Assembly (NCBI RefSeq): GCF_000807925.1 | Contig: NZ_JRVC01000004.1 | Location: 124,001-188,000 of the forward strand | DNA length: 64,000 nucleotides | Direction: 5' to 3' | DNA from: Novosphingobium subterraneum | GTDB lineage: Bacteria > Pseudomonadota > Alphaproteobacteria > Sphingomonadales > Sphingomonadaceae | Part shown: positions 15,603-23,861 of the stretch, one piece after another | Numbering within the stretch: the stretch's first letter is position 1 | How the letters are laid out: the number at the start of each line of letters is the position of its first letter | Made by a program: the position numbers and the translations under genes | Notes under the pieces: model-generated | Database searches by the model: none | Seen by the model: the letters and a program-made list of their open reading frames with translations, nothing else | What the model was told of the DNA's origin: nothing

Positions 15603-17051
15603 ATGATCGAAACCAGTTGCTCGGCCCTGCTGCTGTTCGGCGCGACCGGGGACCTTTCGCGGCGCATGCTGCTGCCTTCGCTTTACGCACTGCACGAGGA
15701 CGGGCTGATCCGGCCCGACCTGCGCATAGTCGGCACCGCCCGTTCGGAGCATGACGACGCCGAGTTCCGCGAGTTCGCCCGTAACGCGCTAGCCGAGTTC
15801 CTGCCAGAAGACCGGCGCGATGACGAGAAGCTGGCAAGCTTCCTCGAACGGCTCGAATACCAGACGCTTGATGCCTCGAATGTCGATGGCTTCGGCGCGC
15901 TCGCTGAAAAACTGGGTGATACTTCGTGCGGCCTGTCGATTTTCCTGTCGACCGCACCCTTCCTGTTCGAACCGACCATCGAAGGCCTGAAGAGGGCGGG
16001 GCTGGCGCATGCCAATGTCCGGATCGGCCTTGAAAAACCGCTGGGCAACGATCTCGCTTCGTCCACCCGGATCAACGATGCTGTCGCCGCCGCCTTTGCC
16101 GAGGAACAGATCTTCCGGATCGACCATTACCTTGGCAAGGAAACGGTCCAGAACCTGATGGCGCTGCGCTTTGCCAACATGATGTTCGAGCCGTTGTGGA
16201 ACGCGGGCGGCATCGATCACGTGCAGATCACGGTCAGCGAGACGGTCGGCCTCGAAGGCCGAAAGGGTTTCTACGACGATACCGGTGCGCTGCGCGACAT
16301 GGTGCAGAACCATATGCTGCAACTTCTGGCGCTGACGGCGATGGAGCCGCCAGCCAGCCTCGATGCCACTTCGATCCGCGACGAGAAGGTCAAGGTGCTG
16401 CGCGCACTGCGCCCGGTAAAAGCCGAGGAGATGGTGCGCGGCCAATATCGCACCGGCGCAGTCAAGGGCGCTTCGGTGGCGGGCTATCAGGAAGATCTTG
16501 GCGAGGCATCGGATACCGAGACCTTCGTCGCCATCAAGGCGCACGTCGACAACTGGCGCTGGACCGGGGTGCCGTTCTACCTGCGTACCGGCAAGCGCCT
16601 TGCCGAGCGGCGCAGCGAGATCGTCGTCGAATTCAAGCAGGTGCCGCACAACGTCTTCGCCGAGCGTGGTGGCCGCCTGCGCGCCAATCGCTTGGTCATC
16701 CGCCTTCAGCCCGAGGAATACGTTCGCCTGCAGGTCATGGCGAAGGAGCCGGGGCTGGATCGCGGTGGGATCGTGCTCCGCGAAGTGAACCTGGACCTGT
16801 CGCTGACCACGGCGTTTGCCAAGGCGCGCCGTCGCATTGCCTACGAGCGTTTGCTGCTCGACCTGATCGAGGGCGAGCAGACGCTGTTCGTGCGCCGTGA
16901 CGAAGTGGAAGCGCAGTGGAAATGGGTCGACGCTATCCGCAAGGTCTGGGCCGACACGGAGATGGAAGCTCGGCCCTATGCCGCTGGGTCGTGGGGGCCG
17001 AACGCCGGCATTGCCCTGACCGAACGGGACGGGAGAAGCTGGAATGACTGA
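15603..17051 (+). CDS. zwf: Glucose-6-phosphate 1-dehydrogenase
   Basis: A 482-residue enzyme that oxidises glucose 6-phosphate to 6-phosphogluconolactone with NAD(P), first step of the Entner-Doudoroff route. The N-terminal nucleotide-binding motif is GATGDLSRRMLLPSLY, and the active-site peptide RIDHYLGKE (residues about 170 to 178) contains the substrate-binding lysine and catalytic histidine. EKPLGND is also conserved. Length matches the family. It heads zwf-pgl-edd, with an 8-base overlap into pgl, and follows a candidate LacI operator. Sphingomonads generally lack a full Embden-Meyerhof route, so this is probably the main glucose pathway. Confidence 0.96.
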   Translation: MIETSCSALLLFGATGDLSRRMLLPSLYALHEDGLIRPDLRIVGTARSEHDDAEFREFARNALAEFLPEDRRDDEKLASFLERLEYQTLDASNVDGFGALAEKLGDTSCGLSIFLSTAPFLFEPTIEGLKRAGLAHANVRIGLEKPLGNDLASSTRINDAVAAAFAEEQIFRIDHYLGKETVQNLMALRFANMMFEPLWNAGGIDHVQITVSETVGLEGRKGFYDDTGALRDMVQNHMLQLLALTAMEPPASLDATSIRDEKVKVLRALRPVKAEEMVRGQYRTGAVKGASVAGYQEDLGEASDTETFVAIKAHVDNWRWTGVPFYLRTGKRLAERRSEIVVEFKQVPHNVFAERGGRLRANRLVIRLQPEEYVRLQVMAKEPGLDRGGIVLREVNLDLSLTTAFAKARRRIAYERLLLDLIEGEQTLFVRRDEVEAQWKWVDAIRKVWADTEMEARPYAAGSWGPNAGIALTERDGRSWND

Positions 17052-17670
17052 CCTCGTGCCGGCAAGCGTGCGTTGGGCGCAGGCCGGCGATGCTGCGGCC
17101 GTGGCGGATCATATCGCGCGAGTCGTTTCGGCAGCGGGCCATAAGCGGATCGCGTTCACCGGGGGCTCCACGCCGATCAAGGTGCTGGCCCTGCTCAAGG
17201 ATCGCCCGCTCGACTGGTCCAGCGTCACCATTGCCCTGACTGACGATCGCAGGGTGGCGGACGACCATCCGGCAAGCAACTTCGGCAAGATCCATGCAGC
17301 GCTCGGGGATTCCGGTGCGCAATTCGAACGCCTCGCAGAAGGCGCGCAAGTCGCGCCATTCGACCTCGTCTGGCTCGGCATGGGTGAGGACGGGCACGTC
17401 GCCTCGCTGTTCCCGGAAATGACAGCGCATGTCCGACCCGGGCCTGCCGTCATCGCGACCACGCCCATCCCGCTGCCGCAGGAAGCGCCGTTTGATCGGC
17501 TCACCTTGAATGAAAAAGCACTCAAGGCGACGAGGGAGATCATCCTTGTCGTGACTGGCACCTCGAAGAAGGCGCTGCTCGATGCGGCACTTGACGGTGA
17601 TGAGCGTTATCCCGTCACAGATTTCCTCCGCGGCTTTGGCCCGCCCGTTACCATCTACTGGAGCGAATGA
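17044..17670 (+). CDS. pgl: 6-phosphogluconolactonase
   Basis: A 208-residue lactonase that hydrolyses 6-phosphogluconolactone to 6-phosphogluconate. Family text includes AFTGGSTP near residue 40, [15 protein letters not shown], and [15 protein letters not shown], the last carrying the active-site region. It overlaps zwf by 8 bases and edd by 4, so the three are one translationally coupled unit. The position between zwf and edd matches the order of the reactions. Confidence 0.95.
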   Translation: MTDLVPASVRWAQAGDAAAVADHIARVVSAAGHKRIAFTGGSTPIKVLALLKDRPLDWSSVTIALTDDRRVADDHPASNFGKIHAALGDSGAQFERLAEGAQVAPFDLVWLGMGEDGHVASLFPEMTAHVRPGPAVIATTPIPLPQEAPFDRLTLNEKALKATREIILVVTGTSKKALLDAALDGDERYPVTDFLRGFGPPVTIYWSE

Positions 17671-19508
17671 TGCCCTCCAATTCCAGTGTCGCCCTGCACC
17701 CTATCGTCGAGCGCGTCACCCAACGCATCATCGAACGCTCGCGTCCGACGCGTACGGCCTACCTCGACCTGATCGAGCGGTCGCGCGAACAGGGCCTCAA
17801 TCGCCCGCAGCTTTCATGCGGCAACCTGGCCCACGGCTTTGCGGCCTCGGGCGAGGACAAGACGCTGATCAAAAGCGGCAAGGCGATGAACATCGGCATC
17901 GTCACCGCTTATAACGACATGCTCTCGGCGCATCAGCCCTATGGCCGCTACCCTGAGCAGATCAAGATCTTTGCCCGTGAGGTCGGTGCGACGGCGCAGG
18001 TGGCGGGCGGCGTTCCCGCGATGTGCGATGGCGTGACGCAGGGACAGGACTCGATGGAGCTGTCGCTGTTCAGCCGCGACAATATCGCGATGGCTGCGGT
18101 CGTCGGGCTTAGCCATGCCATGTTTGAAGGCGCACTGCTGCTGGGCATTTGCGACAAGATCGTGCCTGGTCTGCTGATCGGCTCCTTGCGTTTTGGACAC
18201 CTGCCGACGATCCTCGTCCCAGCCGGCCCGATGCCGAGCGGCCTGCCCAACAAGGAAAAGGTCCGCATCCGCCAGCTCTATGCCGAGGGCAAGGTAGGGC
18301 GCGACGAACTGCTCGAAAGCGAGAGCGCAAGCTACCATTCGCCCGGCACCTGCACCTTCTATGGCACCGCCAACTCCAACCAGATGATGATGGAAATGAT
18401 GGGCCTGCACATGCCGGGCTCCAGCTTCGTCCAGCCCGGCCTCAAGCTGCGCCAGGAACTTACCCGCGCTGCGGTGCACCGGATCACCCGGATCGGATGG
18501 GACGGTGACGACTACCGCCCCCTCGGACTGTGTGTGGATGAAAAGGCGATCGTCAACGCAATTGCCGGTCTGCTGGCGACCGGAGGTTCGACCAACCACG
18601 TGATCCACCTGCCAGCCATCGCGCGGGCCGCGGGCATCCAGATCGACTGGGACGACATGGATGAGCTGAGCCGCGCCGTCCCGCTGATCGCCAGCGTCTA
18701 TCCGAACGGGGCCGGCGACGTGAACGCTTTTGCTGCGGCCGGTGGCATGCCCTACGTGATCCGCGAATTGATCGGCGCAGGCCTCGCCCATGCGGATATC
18801 ATGACCGTCTACGGCAAGTCGCTCGAAGAGGGCGCGCAGGAGCCGGTCATGGATGGCGACACGCTCAAATGGAGAGCCGCGCCGGAGGTGTCGGGCGACG
18901 AGAAGATGTTGCGCCCGGTAGCTGCACCATTCCAGCAGGAAGGCGGCTTCCGCCTGCTCAAGGGCAATCTCGGCCGCGGCACGATCAAGGTCAGCGCTGT
19001 GGACCCCTCGCGCTGGACGATCGAAGCGCCTTGCCGGGTATTCAGCGACCAGAACGACGTTCTGGCAGCCTTCAAGGCCGGCGAATTGGAGAAGGATGTT
19101 GTGGTCGTGGTGCGGTTCCAGGGACCCGCGTCGAACGGCATGCCCGAGTTGCACAAGCTGACACCGCCGCTCGGAGTGCTGCAGGACCGCGGCTTCAAGG
19201 TGGCTCTGGTCACTGACGGCCGCATGTCTGGCGCGTCCGGCAAGGTTCCTGCTGCGATCCACGTGTCGCCGGAAGCGAAGACCGGTGGCCCACTGGCCAA
19301 ACTGCGCGACGGCGACATCGTGCGCGTCTGCGCAGATACAGGCGAACTGGCCGCCTTGGTCGATGCTGCTGAATGGTCCGCGCGCGAGAATGCGCCAGCT
19401 CCCGAAGCAGCCATGGGCGTTGGGCGTGAACTGTTCGCCTTGATGCGCCTGCATTCGGACGAGGCCGAACGCGGTGGTTCGGCGATGCTGGCTGCAGCCG
19501 GGCTCTGA
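17667..19508 (+). CDS. edd: Phosphogluconate dehydratase
   Basis: A 613-residue iron-sulfur dehydratase of the IlvD/Edd family that converts 6-phosphogluconate to KDPG. Conserved cysteines are visible in [19 protein letters not shown] and [12 protein letters not shown], suited to a [4Fe-4S] cluster, and the C-terminal [12 protein letters not shown] is a family signature. The start overlaps the pgl stop as ATGA. The next enzyme of the pathway, KDPG aldolase (eda), is not in the window. Full length and intact. Confidence 0.96.
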   Translation: MMPSNSSVALHPIVERVTQRIIERSRPTRTAYLDLIERSREQGLNRPQLSCGNLAHGFAASGEDKTLIKSGKAMNIGIVTAYNDMLSAHQPYGRYPEQIKIFAREVGATAQVAGGVPAMCDGVTQGQDSMELSLFSRDNIAMAAVVGLSHAMFEGALLLGICDKIVPGLLIGSLRFGHLPTILVPAGPMPSGLPNKEKVRIRQLYAEGKVGRDELLESESASYHSPGTCTFYGTANSNQMMMEMMGLHMPGSSFVQPGLKLRQELTRAAVHRITRIGWDGDDYRPLGLCVDEKAIVNAIAGLLATGGSTNHVIHLPAIARAAGIQIDWDDMDELSRAVPLIASVYPNGAGDVNAFAAAGGMPYVIRELIGAGLAHADIMTVYGKSLEEGAQEPVMDGDTLKWRAAPEVSGDEKMLRPVAAPFQQEGGFRLLKGNLGRGTIKVSAVDPSRWTIEAPCRVFSDQNDVLAAFKAGELEKDVVVVVRFQGPASNGMPELHKLTPPLGVLQDRGFKVALVTDGRMSGASGKVPAAIHVSPEAKTGGPLAKLRDGDIVRVCADTGELAALVDAAEWSARENAPAPEAAMGVGRELFALMRLHSDEAERGGSAMLAAAGL

Positions 19509-19536
19509 CGGCAACGAAAGAGAATAGGGGGACAGG

Positions 19537-20505
19537 ATGCAGGTAGTTGCCGTCGATATTGGCGGGACCCACGCCCGCTTCGCGATTGCGGAAGTGACGG
19601 GGGGAAGGGTCGTTTCCCTTGGTGAAGCGGTCACGCTGAAGACCGCCGAACACGGGTCTTTCCAGCTCGCCTGGGAGGACTTCGGGCGGATCGTCGGCAG
19701 GCCGTTGCCGTCGGCAGCAGCGATCGCAGTTGCGGGCCCGGTTGGCGGCGAGATCATCAAGTTCACCAACAATCCGTGGATCATCCGACCGGCTCTGATT
19801 CCCGAAAAGCTCGGTGCGGAACGCTACGTGGTGGTGAACGATTTTGCCGCCGTGGCTCATGCAGTGGCGCAGGCGGACGATAGTCATTTCCTGCATCTCT
19901 CCGGCCCGGAAACGGATTTGCCATCCACTGGCGTGATCAGCGTCGTCGGCCCCGGCACCGGCCTCGGTGTCGCGCAACTCTGGCGGAACGAAAGCGCCTA
20001 TCGCGTTCAACCGACCGAGGGCGGGCATATCGATTACGCGCCGCTCGATGCGATCGAGGATGCTATCCTCGCAGGCCTGCGCAAGCGTCATCGCCGGGTA
20101 TCGGTCGAACGTGTCGTGGCAGGGCCGGGCATAGTCGACATCTACGAGGCTCTCGCGCTGTTGGAAGGACGCCCATACACCCCCCGCACCGACCGCGAGC
20201 TTTGGGAACTCGGCACTTCAGGTGGCGATAGCCTGGCGGCGGCGGCGGTTGACAGATTCTGCCTGTCGTTGGGCAGCGTTGCCGGCGACCTCGCGCTTGC
20301 GCACGGTTCGACTGGCGTGGTGATGGCGGGCGGACTTGGCCTGCGCATCAAGGACACGCTAGTGCGATCGGGATTTGCTGACCGGTTCCGCGCCAAGGGT
20401 CGCTTCGAAGGGCTGATGGCGGCGATCCCGGTGAAGCTGATTACCCACCCGCAGCCGGGGCTGTTCGGTGCAGCAGCAGCCTACGCACAAGCCTATCCAG
20501 ACTGA
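19537..20505 (+). CDS. glk: Glucokinase
   Basis: A 322-residue glucokinase of the bacterial Glk family, making glucose 6-phosphate from the free glucose released by the amylase, alpha-glucosidase and GH97 enzymes. The phosphate-binding motif is [11 protein letters not shown] at the N-terminus; [13 protein letters not shown] and [10 protein letters not shown] follow, the latter with the glutamate and histidine of the sugar site. It is separated from edd by 28 bases containing a purine-rich ribosome-binding site, and is the last gene of the zwf operon. This is a different kinase family from the ROK fructokinase at the left end. Confidence 0.93.
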   Translation: MQVVAVDIGGTHARFAIAEVTGGRVVSLGEAVTLKTAEHGSFQLAWEDFGRIVGRPLPSAAAIAVAGPVGGEIIKFTNNPWIIRPALIPEKLGAERYVVVNDFAAVAHAVAQADDSHFLHLSGPETDLPSTGVISVVGPGTGLGVAQLWRNESAYRVQPTEGGHIDYAPLDAIEDAILAGLRKRHRRVSVERVVAGPGIVDIYEALALLEGRPYTPRTDRELWELGTSGGDSLAAAAVDRFCLSLGSVAGDLALAHGSTGVVMAGGLGLRIKDTLVRSGFADRFRAKGRFEGLMAAIPVKLITHPQPGLFGAAAAYAQAYPD

Positions 20506-20516
20506 TCAATGTGTGG

Positions 20517-20544
20517 ATAGGCGTGCGGTGCCTCGCCCGCCTAT
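20517..20544 (+). terminator. Weak hairpin after glk
   Basis: ATAGGCG pairs with CGCCTAT around a 14-base loop that can form further GC pairs. There is no T-tract, so termination here is only plausible. It lies at the boundary of the zwf operon and the next gene. Confidence 0.3.
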
Positions 20545-20671
20545 GGATGGGACCAGATAGACCGGCATTCTCGCTTTAATCGGGCAATTAATTCTGGTGG
20601 ATTCGTTCTGCCGAAGCGGTATTGCTTGGGTCGGAAGCATGAATGCGGATGCCGAAGGAGAAGGTGCCCAG

Positions 20672-21454
20672 ATGGAATACGAGACCATTCGCGTCGAGCG
20701 TGCAGGCGATGTCCTCAAGATCGTGCTGAACCGGCCGGAGCGGCTGAACGCCTGTCCGCCGAACATGGCGCTTGAACTGGCCAATGCCGTCAACGATCTC
20801 GGTGGAGCACGTGCCGTCGTGATCACCGGAGAGGGCCGCGCGTTTTGCTCCGGCGCTGATCTTGCCGCGCGGGGTGATCGCTCGATTGCAGGCGGGCGAG
20901 GTGCCTACACTGCGCTGACGCAGGCCTATAATCCCTTGATGCTTGCATTATCGCGCCTGCCGGTTCCGGTGGTCACGGCGGTCAATGGACCTGCGGCAGG
21001 CGTCGGATGCTCGATAGCGCTGGCAGCCGATTTCGTGATCGCCGCCCGCAGCGCCTACTTCCTCCAGGCTTTTGTCAACATTGGGCTCGTGCCCGATGGG
21101 GGCGCCTCGTGGATGCTTACGCGTCTCGTCGGCAAGGCGCGTGCCACCGAGATGATGATGCTGGGCGAGAAGATCGGAGCGGAGAAGGCAGAAAGCTGGG
21201 GCCTGATCTACAAGGCTGTGGACGATGCCGCTCTTCAGGACGAGGCGATGGCTCTGGCTACCCGACTGGCAGCAGGGCCAACGGTTGCCCTCGGCGTGAT
21301 GCGGCAGAACATCGCCAAGGCGCTTGAAGCGGACTACGCCAGCGCCTTGCTCGTCGAAGCCGAAGGACAATGGAAAGCCGGCGACAGCGCCGATGCGGCC
21401 GAAGGTGGAAAGGCGTTTCTTGAAAAGCGCAAGGCGGCGTTCACCGGCAAGTAA
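20672..21454 (+). CDS. paaG: Enoyl-CoA hydratase/isomerase family, PaaG-like
   Basis: A 260-residue crotonase-fold enzyme. The ATG at 20672 is preferred because AAGGAGAAGG lies just upstream; longer in-frame starts lack this. The oxyanion-hole text is GEGRAFCSGADL and NGPAAGVGCS. The two glutamates that catalyse hydration in true enoyl-CoA hydratases are replaced (Ser and Phe at the aligned positions), while VPDGG carries an aspartate in the place of the PaaG catalytic Asp, and the C-terminus AFLEKRKAAFTGK resembles E. coli PaaG. It is therefore more likely an isomerase than a hydratase. No other phenylacetate genes are nearby, so the pathway is uncertain. Confidence 0.75.
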   Translation: MEYETIRVERAGDVLKIVLNRPERLNACPPNMALELANAVNDLGGARAVVITGEGRAFCSGADLAARGDRSIAGGRGAYTALTQAYNPLMLALSRLPVPVVTAVNGPAAGVGCSIALAADFVIAARSAYFLQAFVNIGLVPDGGASWMLTRLVGKARATEMMMLGEKIGAEKAESWGLIYKAVDDAALQDEAMALATRLAAGPTVALGVMRQNIAKALEADYASALLVEAEGQWKAGDSADAAEGGKAFLEKRKAAFTGK

Positions 21455-21492
21455 ACCCTTGATATGCGGATGGTCTACCCCACTTCAGGGGT

Positions 21493-21945
21493 ATGACCAC
21501 CCGCAGGATCTGGACTATCGGCTATGAGCAGGCAACTGTGCCTGCGGTGATGAAAGCGCTGCGTGAGGCGGGCGTTGAGGTGCTTGCCGATGTCCGGGCG
21601 CTTCCTCTGTCTCGCAGGCCGGGCTTCTCAAAGTCGGTGTTGGCGGCAAATGCGCGCGACGCCGGAATCGAGTATGTGCATTTCAAGGCGCTCGGTACCC
21701 CGGCCGAAGGACGCGCGGCGGCACGGCGCAACGATCACGCAACTCTCGAGCGGATTTACGAAGGCCAGCTCGAACTTCCCGAAGCGATTGCGGCCGGTGC
21801 CAGGTTGGCCGACATGGCAAGCGAGCGCAAGGTTGCTCTGCTCTGCTATGAGCGCGAGGCACACGGCTGCCATCGCACCTTGCTGCGGCAGGCCATTTTG
21901 CCGGACTTCGAGGTGATCGACCTGATCCCCGTGGACGCTGCCTAG
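21493..21945 (+). CDS. DUF488 family protein
   Basis: A 150-residue protein of family DUF488, recognised from the N-terminal WTIGYEQATVPAVM, the segment VLADVRALPLSR, and the cysteine-histidine motif CYEREAHGCHRTLL near residue 120. Its molecular function is unknown. The stop overlaps the convergent aroB stop by four bases. No partner gene in the window suggests a role. Confidence 0.85.
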   Translation: MTTRRIWTIGYEQATVPAVMKALREAGVEVLADVRALPLSRRPGFSKSVLAANARDAGIEYVHFKALGTPAEGRAAARRNDHATLERIYEGQLELPEAIAAGARLADMASERKVALLCYEREAHGCHRTLLRQAILPDFEVIDLIPVDAA

Positions 21946-23048
21946 GCGCGCAATTCCTCATCGAGGAACGCTGCCACGTCGGCGAGGTCGACGTCCTTTG
22001 CAAGGAATGTCTGCCCGATCCCCCGCATCAGCAGGAAGGGCAAGGTGCCTGCGTCCATTTTCTTGTCGTGCAGCATGTGGCCCACCAGGCGGCGGCCATC
22101 GCAGGCGAGGCCAAGCGATTGCAACGATGATGGCAGGCCGACCGCTTCCATGTGGGCCGCTATCCGACGCGCATCCTGTCCGTTCATCAGCCCTCGACGT
22201 GCCGAGAAGCGCGCGGCGAGTACCGTGCCTAGAGCCACGCCTTCCCCATGGAGCAGGCGGTCCGAAAAGCCGGTCTCCGCTTCCAGCGCGTGGCCAAAGG
22301 TGTGGCCAAGGTTCAGCAACGCGCGGATTCCGGCAGTCTCCTTCTCGTCTGCGGCGACGATCCGGGCCTTTGCTGCAACGCTCCTGGCAATTGCAGTTTC
22401 CCGCGCGCCGCTGTCACCTGCGAGCAACCTTGTCCCATTGGCCTCGCACCATTCGAAGAAGGGCGCGTCGTCAATCAGGCCGTACTTGATGACCTCGGCG
22501 TAGCCTGCACGGGTGTCGCGCAAGGGCAGCGTGTCGAGGGCCAGCGGATCGGCGAGTACCAGCGAGGGCTGGTGGAATGCGCCAACCAGGTTCTTGCCGG
22601 CGGGCGTGTTGATTGCGGTCTTGCCCCCGACACTGGAATCGACCTGGGCAAGGAGCGTGGTGGGAATCTGGACGAACCCGCAGCCCCGCTTGACCATCGA
22701 GGCGGCAAATCCCGTCAAGTCTCCGATCACGCCTCCGCCGAGGGCAACGATGTTGTCCTTGCGCTCGACTTCCAGTGCCAGCAGCCAGTCGACAACTTCG
22801 GCGAGGCACTGCCAGCTCTTGGTGCTTTCGCCGGCGGTCAGAACGAGCCATTCGCTGCGGATGCCTGCAGCCGTGAATGAGGCCGCAACCACTTCGCGCC
22901 AATTTGCGGCGACGTTCGCATCGGTGATAACGGCAACACGGTCCTTGCGCAGGAATGGCCGGCAATGCTGGCCCGCATTGGACAGCAGCCCTGCCTCGAT
23001 GCGCACTTCGTAAGGGGCGCCAGCGATGGCGACGGGGATCACAGCCAT
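21942..23048 (-). CDS. aroB: 3-dehydroquinate synthase
   Basis: A 368-residue NAD-dependent, metal-dependent lyase that closes DAHP to 3-dehydroquinate, second step of the shikimate pathway. Conserved text: GGGVIGDLTGFAASMVKRG for NAD binding, PTTLLAQVDSSVGGKTAIN, KNLVGAFHQP, and GHTFGHALE with metal-binding histidines. Length is normal. The first 10 bases overlap the end of aroK, forming an aroK-aroB operon on the minus strand. Confidence 0.96.
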   Translation of the reverse strand: MAVIPVAIAGAPYEVRIEAGLLSNAGQHCRPFLRKDRVAVITDANVAANWREVVAASFTAAGIRSEWLVLTAGESTKSWQCLAEVVDWLLALEVERKDNIVALGGGVIGDLTGFAASMVKRGCGFVQIPTTLLAQVDSSVGGKTAINTPAGKNLVGAFHQPSLVLADPLALDTLPLRDTRAGYAEVIKYGLIDDAPFFEWCEANGTRLLAGDSGARETAIARSVAAKARIVAADEKETAGIRALLNLGHTFGHALEAETGFSDRLLHGEGVALGTVLAARFSARRGLMNGQDARRIAAHMEAVGLPSSLQSLGLACDGRRLVGHMLHDKKMDAGTLPFLLMRGIGQTFLAKDVDLADVAAFLDEELRA

Positions 23049-23620
23049 TTGTCGATTGCCTTGAGTATCTTGTCGGCAGTCACATGATGCGGCTGCGCAC
23101 TGCTGGTGACGTGAATCGGGGCCTGGGAGTAGAACGGTTCCCGTTCTGCCTTGAGGCGAGCCAGGATCTCGCGCGGGTCTCCCGACCGAAGGAGGGGGCG
23201 GTTGTCCTTCCGGCCTACCCGCTCGACAAGGGTTTCGACGTCACTGTCGAGCCAGACTGCAATGCCTTTTTCAAGGATCAGTGCGCGGGTTTCGGCATTG
23301 CAGAACGCTCCGCCGCCGGTGGACAGCACCTTGCGATCCGTGTGCTGCCCTGTGCCCATCAGGCGAACGATGACGCGACGCTCACCATCGCGAAAATATT
23401 GTTCGCCATAGGTGGCAAAAATCTCGGGGATTGGCATGTGTGCGGCGCGTTCGATCTCTTCGTCCGCGTCAAGGAAAGGCAGGTGCAGCATTGTCGCCAG
23501 CTTTCTGCCGACGGTCGTCTTTCCCACGCCCATCATGCCGACGAGTACCAACGGTCGTGCAATCCGCCGCGCGATGCGGGCGATTTCGGACGAGCTGAGC
23601 GGATGCGCGTCATGTTCCAT
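23039..23620 (-). CDS. aroK: Shikimate kinase
   Basis: A 193-residue kinase that phosphorylates shikimate. The Walker A loop is GMMGVGKTT (residues about 28 to 36), followed by DADEEIE for shikimate and magnesium binding, GGGAF, and the lid region RKDNRPLL. The start ATG at 23620 is chosen because the frame beyond it would run through the divergent 47-residue gene and deep into the next coding region. The shikimate operon aroK-aroB is divergent from the membrane-protein gene pair. Confidence 0.95.
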   Translation of the reverse strand: MEHDAHPLSSSEIARIARRIARPLVLVGMMGVGKTTVGRKLATMLHLPFLDADEEIERAAHMPIPEIFATYGEQYFRDGERRVIVRLMGTGQHTDRKVLSTGGGAFCNAETRALILEKGIAVWLDSDVETLVERVGRKDNRPLLRSGDPREILARLKAEREPFYSQAPIHVTSSAQPHHVTADKILKAIDKWL

Positions 23621-23717
23621 TGCCGCGCCGCCTATACTTGCGCTAGTGCCCGTTGCAAGCACCGCCTCGACTGCACGGCGGTGCAAAAGGGTTTGTCGTC
23701 TGGTACCGGGTGGTTGA

Positions 23718-23861
23718 ATGAAGAGGATTGCCGTGGTCGCTCTGGCAGCAGTTGTAGTGGTGGCCTTGTTGACGGTGATCTGGATCAGGGGTGGAACACA
23801 GCCGATGCAGTGGGTTGAACAGCCGGTCGGCGAACCTCCGGTCGGGGGCAATGCGCAGTGA
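23718..23861 (+). CDS. Small membrane protein, 47 residues
   Basis: A short open frame beginning MKRIAVVALAAVVVVALL and ending GEPPVGGNAQ. Residues 4 to 23 form a single hydrophobic helix, followed by a short Pro/Gly/Gln-rich tail, so it is probably a single-span inner-membrane protein. GGGTGG lies before the ATG. The stop TGA overlaps the GTG start of the next gene (GTGA), so the two appear translationally coupled. No family is recognised. The coupling and divergence from aroK make a real gene more likely than chance. Confidence 0.6.
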   Translation: MKRIAVVALAAVVVVALLTVIWIRGGTQPMQWVEQPVGEPPVGGNAQ

